Of a stretch of DNA of 7,610 bases, positions 6,264-7,610 are shown piece by piece. Each line of letters opens with the position of its first letter. Position 1 is the stretch's first letter. This DNA is from Gammaproteobacteria bacterium (lineage in GTDB: Bacteria > Pseudomonadota > Gammaproteobacteria > JALTLT01). The DNA is taken from positions 1 to 7,610 of the forward strand of contig JALTLT010000052.1 in assembly GCA_027001815.1 (NCBI GenBank), read 5' to 3'. Below the pieces are notes generated by a model. It was given only the letters and a program-made list of their open reading frames with translations. It made no database searches and was not told the origin of the DNA. The translations under genes were made by a program, and so were the position numbers.

Positions 6264-6339
6264 TGTTGTCGCGCAGTCCCGGAAACCACGCGTCGTCGGG
6301 GCGACGACACCCTCGGAAGCGAAAGGCGCACAACGCGCC
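6264..6339 (+). promoter_or_regulatory. GC-rich foldable leader of cbbL
   Basis: The likely untranslated leader can form a 7-bp stem with a GGG loop (6292-6298 with 6302-6308) and a 5-bp stem (6325-6329 with 6335-6339). A competing 9-bp pairing with one G-T joins 6264-6272 to 6301-6309, so the two folds exclude each other. No U-tract follows, so this is not a simple terminator, and it matches no riboswitch I recognise. Confidence 0.3.
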
Positions 6340-6376
6340 CGATGCCGGATTTCCATGTCAAGAGAGGATGCTAGCA

Positions 6377-7610
6377 ATGGCAGAAAAGACCTACCAGGCG
6401 GGCGTCAAGGAGTACCGCGAAACCTACTGGGAACCAAACTACACGCCCAAGGAGAGCGATGTCCTGGCGTGCTTCAAGATCACCCCGCAGCCGGGCGTGC
6501 CCCGTGAAGAGGCCGCTGCAGCCGTGGCCGCCGAGTCGTCCACCGGCACCTGGACCACCGTGTGGACCGACCTGCTGACCGACCTGGACTACTACAAGGG
6601 CCGCGCCTACGCCATCGAGGACGTGCCCGGCGACGACGAGGCCTTCTACGCCTTCATCGCCTACCCCATGGGCCTGTTCGAGGAGGGCTCCATCGTCAAC
6701 ATGTTCACCTCCATCGTCGGCAACGTGTTCGGCTTCAAGGCCGTGCGCGCCCTGCGACTGGAAGACGTGCGCTTCCCCCTGTGGTTCGTCACCACCTGCC
6801 CCGGACCGCCTCACGGCATCCAGGTCGAGCGCGACAAGATGGACAAGTACGGCCGTCCGCTGCTGGGCTGCACCATCAAGCCCAAGCTGGGTCTCTCCGC
6901 CAAGAACTACGGCCGCGCCGTCTACGAGTGCCTGCGCGGTGGCCTGGACTTCACCAAGGACGACGAGAACGTCAACTCCCAGCCCTTCATGCGCTGGCGT
7001 GACCGCTTCCTGTTCTGCCAGGAGGCGATCGAGAAGGCCGAGGCCGAGACCGGCGAGCGCAAGGGTCACTATCTCAACGTGACCGCGCCCACCGTCGAGG
7101 AGATGTTCAAGCGCGCCGAGTTCGCCAAGGAGATCGGCACCCCGATCATCATGTCCGACTACCTGACCCTGGGCTGGGCGGCTCACCAGAGCCTCTCCAA
7201 GTGGTGCCGCGACAACGGCCTGCTGCTGCACGTCCACCGCGCCATGCACGGCGTGATCGACCGCAACCCGCGCCACGGCATCAATTTCCGCGTCCTGACC
7301 AAGATGCTGCGCGCCATGGGCGGCGACCACCTGCACTCAGGCACCGTGGTCGGCAAGCTGGAGGGCGACCGCGAGGCCACCCTGGGCTGGATCGACCTGA
7401 TGCGCGACAAGTACGTGAAGGAAGACCGCTCGCGCGGCATCTTCTTCGATCAGGACTGGGGCATGATGCCCGGCGTCATGCCTGTCGCCTCCGGCGGCAT
7501 CCACGTCTGGCACATGCCGGCGCTGGTCTCCATCTTCGGCGACGACGCCGTGCTGCAGTTCGGCGGCGGCACCCTGGGTCACCCCTGGGGCAACGCGGCC
7601 GGCGCAGCGG
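6377..7610 (+). CDS. cbbL: RuBisCO form I large subunit, 3' end beyond the window
   Basis: This is the catalytic subunit that carboxylates ribulose-1,5-bisphosphate in the Calvin cycle, usually built as L8S8 with CbbS. The first 411 residues are present; form I proteins have about 470-475, so roughly 60 are missing to the right. The ATG at 6377 has AGAGAGGA at 6361-6368, eight bases upstream. Catalytic residues, with spinach numbers in brackets, are all kept: E53 (60), N116 (123), K168 and K170 (175, 177), carbamylated K194 with D196 and E197 (201, 203, 204), H287 and R288 (294, 295), H320 (327), loop-6 K327 (334), S372 (379) and the glycines at 396-398. N-terminal features such as ESSTGTWTTVWTDLL are form IA-like. 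Unusual residues cluster at 98-99, 136-142, 260-273 and 286-314. Whether it is carboxysomal cannot be told without the downstream genes. Confidence 0.95.
   Translation, partial: MAEKTYQAGVKEYRETYWEPNYTPKESDVLACFKITPQPGVPREEAAAAVAAESSTGTWTTVWTDLLTDLDYYKGRAYAIEDVPGDDEAFYAFIAYPMGLFEEGSIVNMFTSIVGNVFGFKAVRALRLEDVRFPLWFVTTCPGPPHGIQVERDKMDKYGRPLLGCTIKPKLGLSAKNYGRAVYECLRGGLDFTKDDENVNSQPFMRWRDRFLFCQEAIEKAEAETGERKGHYLNVTAPTVEEMFKRAEFAKEIGTPIIMSDYLTLGWAAHQSLSKWCRDNGLLLHVHRAMHGVIDRNPRHGINFRVLTKMLRAMGGDHLHSGTVVGKLEGDREATLGWIDLMRDKYVKEDRSRGIFFDQDWGMMPGVMPVASGGIHVWHMPALVSIFGDDAVLQFGGGTLGHPWGNAAGAA

Noticed and set aside
6371..7336. A 321-codon minus-strand open frame opposite cbbL
   Set aside because: It is a shadow of the RuBisCO gene; the plus strand carries the full conserved active site.

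Overview
The window reads as a GC-rich proteobacterial chromosome, most likely an autotrophic gammaproteobacterium such as a sulfur oxidiser or purple sulfur bacterium. That placement is inferred from a form I RuBisCO large subunit closest to form IA, its divergent CbbR regulator, and Salmonella/Yersinia-type O-antigen sugar genes. No taxon-specific marker beyond these is present.

Bases 127-5165 hold five co-directional, overlapping genes: rfbF, rfbG, rfbH, a short-chain reductase (probable rfbS) and rfbE. Together they account for all but one step from glucose-1-phosphate to CDP-tyvelose, a 3,6-dideoxyhexose used in lipopolysaccharide O-antigens. RfbF makes CDP-glucose. RfbG makes CDP-4-keto-6-deoxyglucose. 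RfbH removes the 3-hydroxyl using PMP and a [2Fe-2S] cluster. The SDR reductase gives CDP-paratose, and RfbE epimerises C2 to give CDP-tyvelose. The electron-donating reductase that works with RfbH (E3, RfbI/DdhD) is not in the window. Every gene junction overlaps, so the genes are almost certainly one translationally coupled transcript.

Bases 5154-5269 form a compact block of four successive hairpins between the convergent rfbE and cbbR. It contains the stop codons of both genes, looks like a short palindromic intergenic repeat, and probably doubles as a bidirectional terminator.

Bases 5269-7610 carry cbbR (minus strand), a 202-bp divergent control region with an AT-rich operator-like part and a GC-rich foldable leader, and the first 411 codons of cbbL, cut by the window edge. 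The RuBisCO keeps every catalytic residue I could check, but two or three stretches differ markedly from the form I sequences I remember. This is the most unusual protein-level signal here. The window therefore spans a junction between a surface-polysaccharide sugar cassette and the carbon-fixation locus. I see no CRISPR array, tRNA, rRNA or transposase gene.
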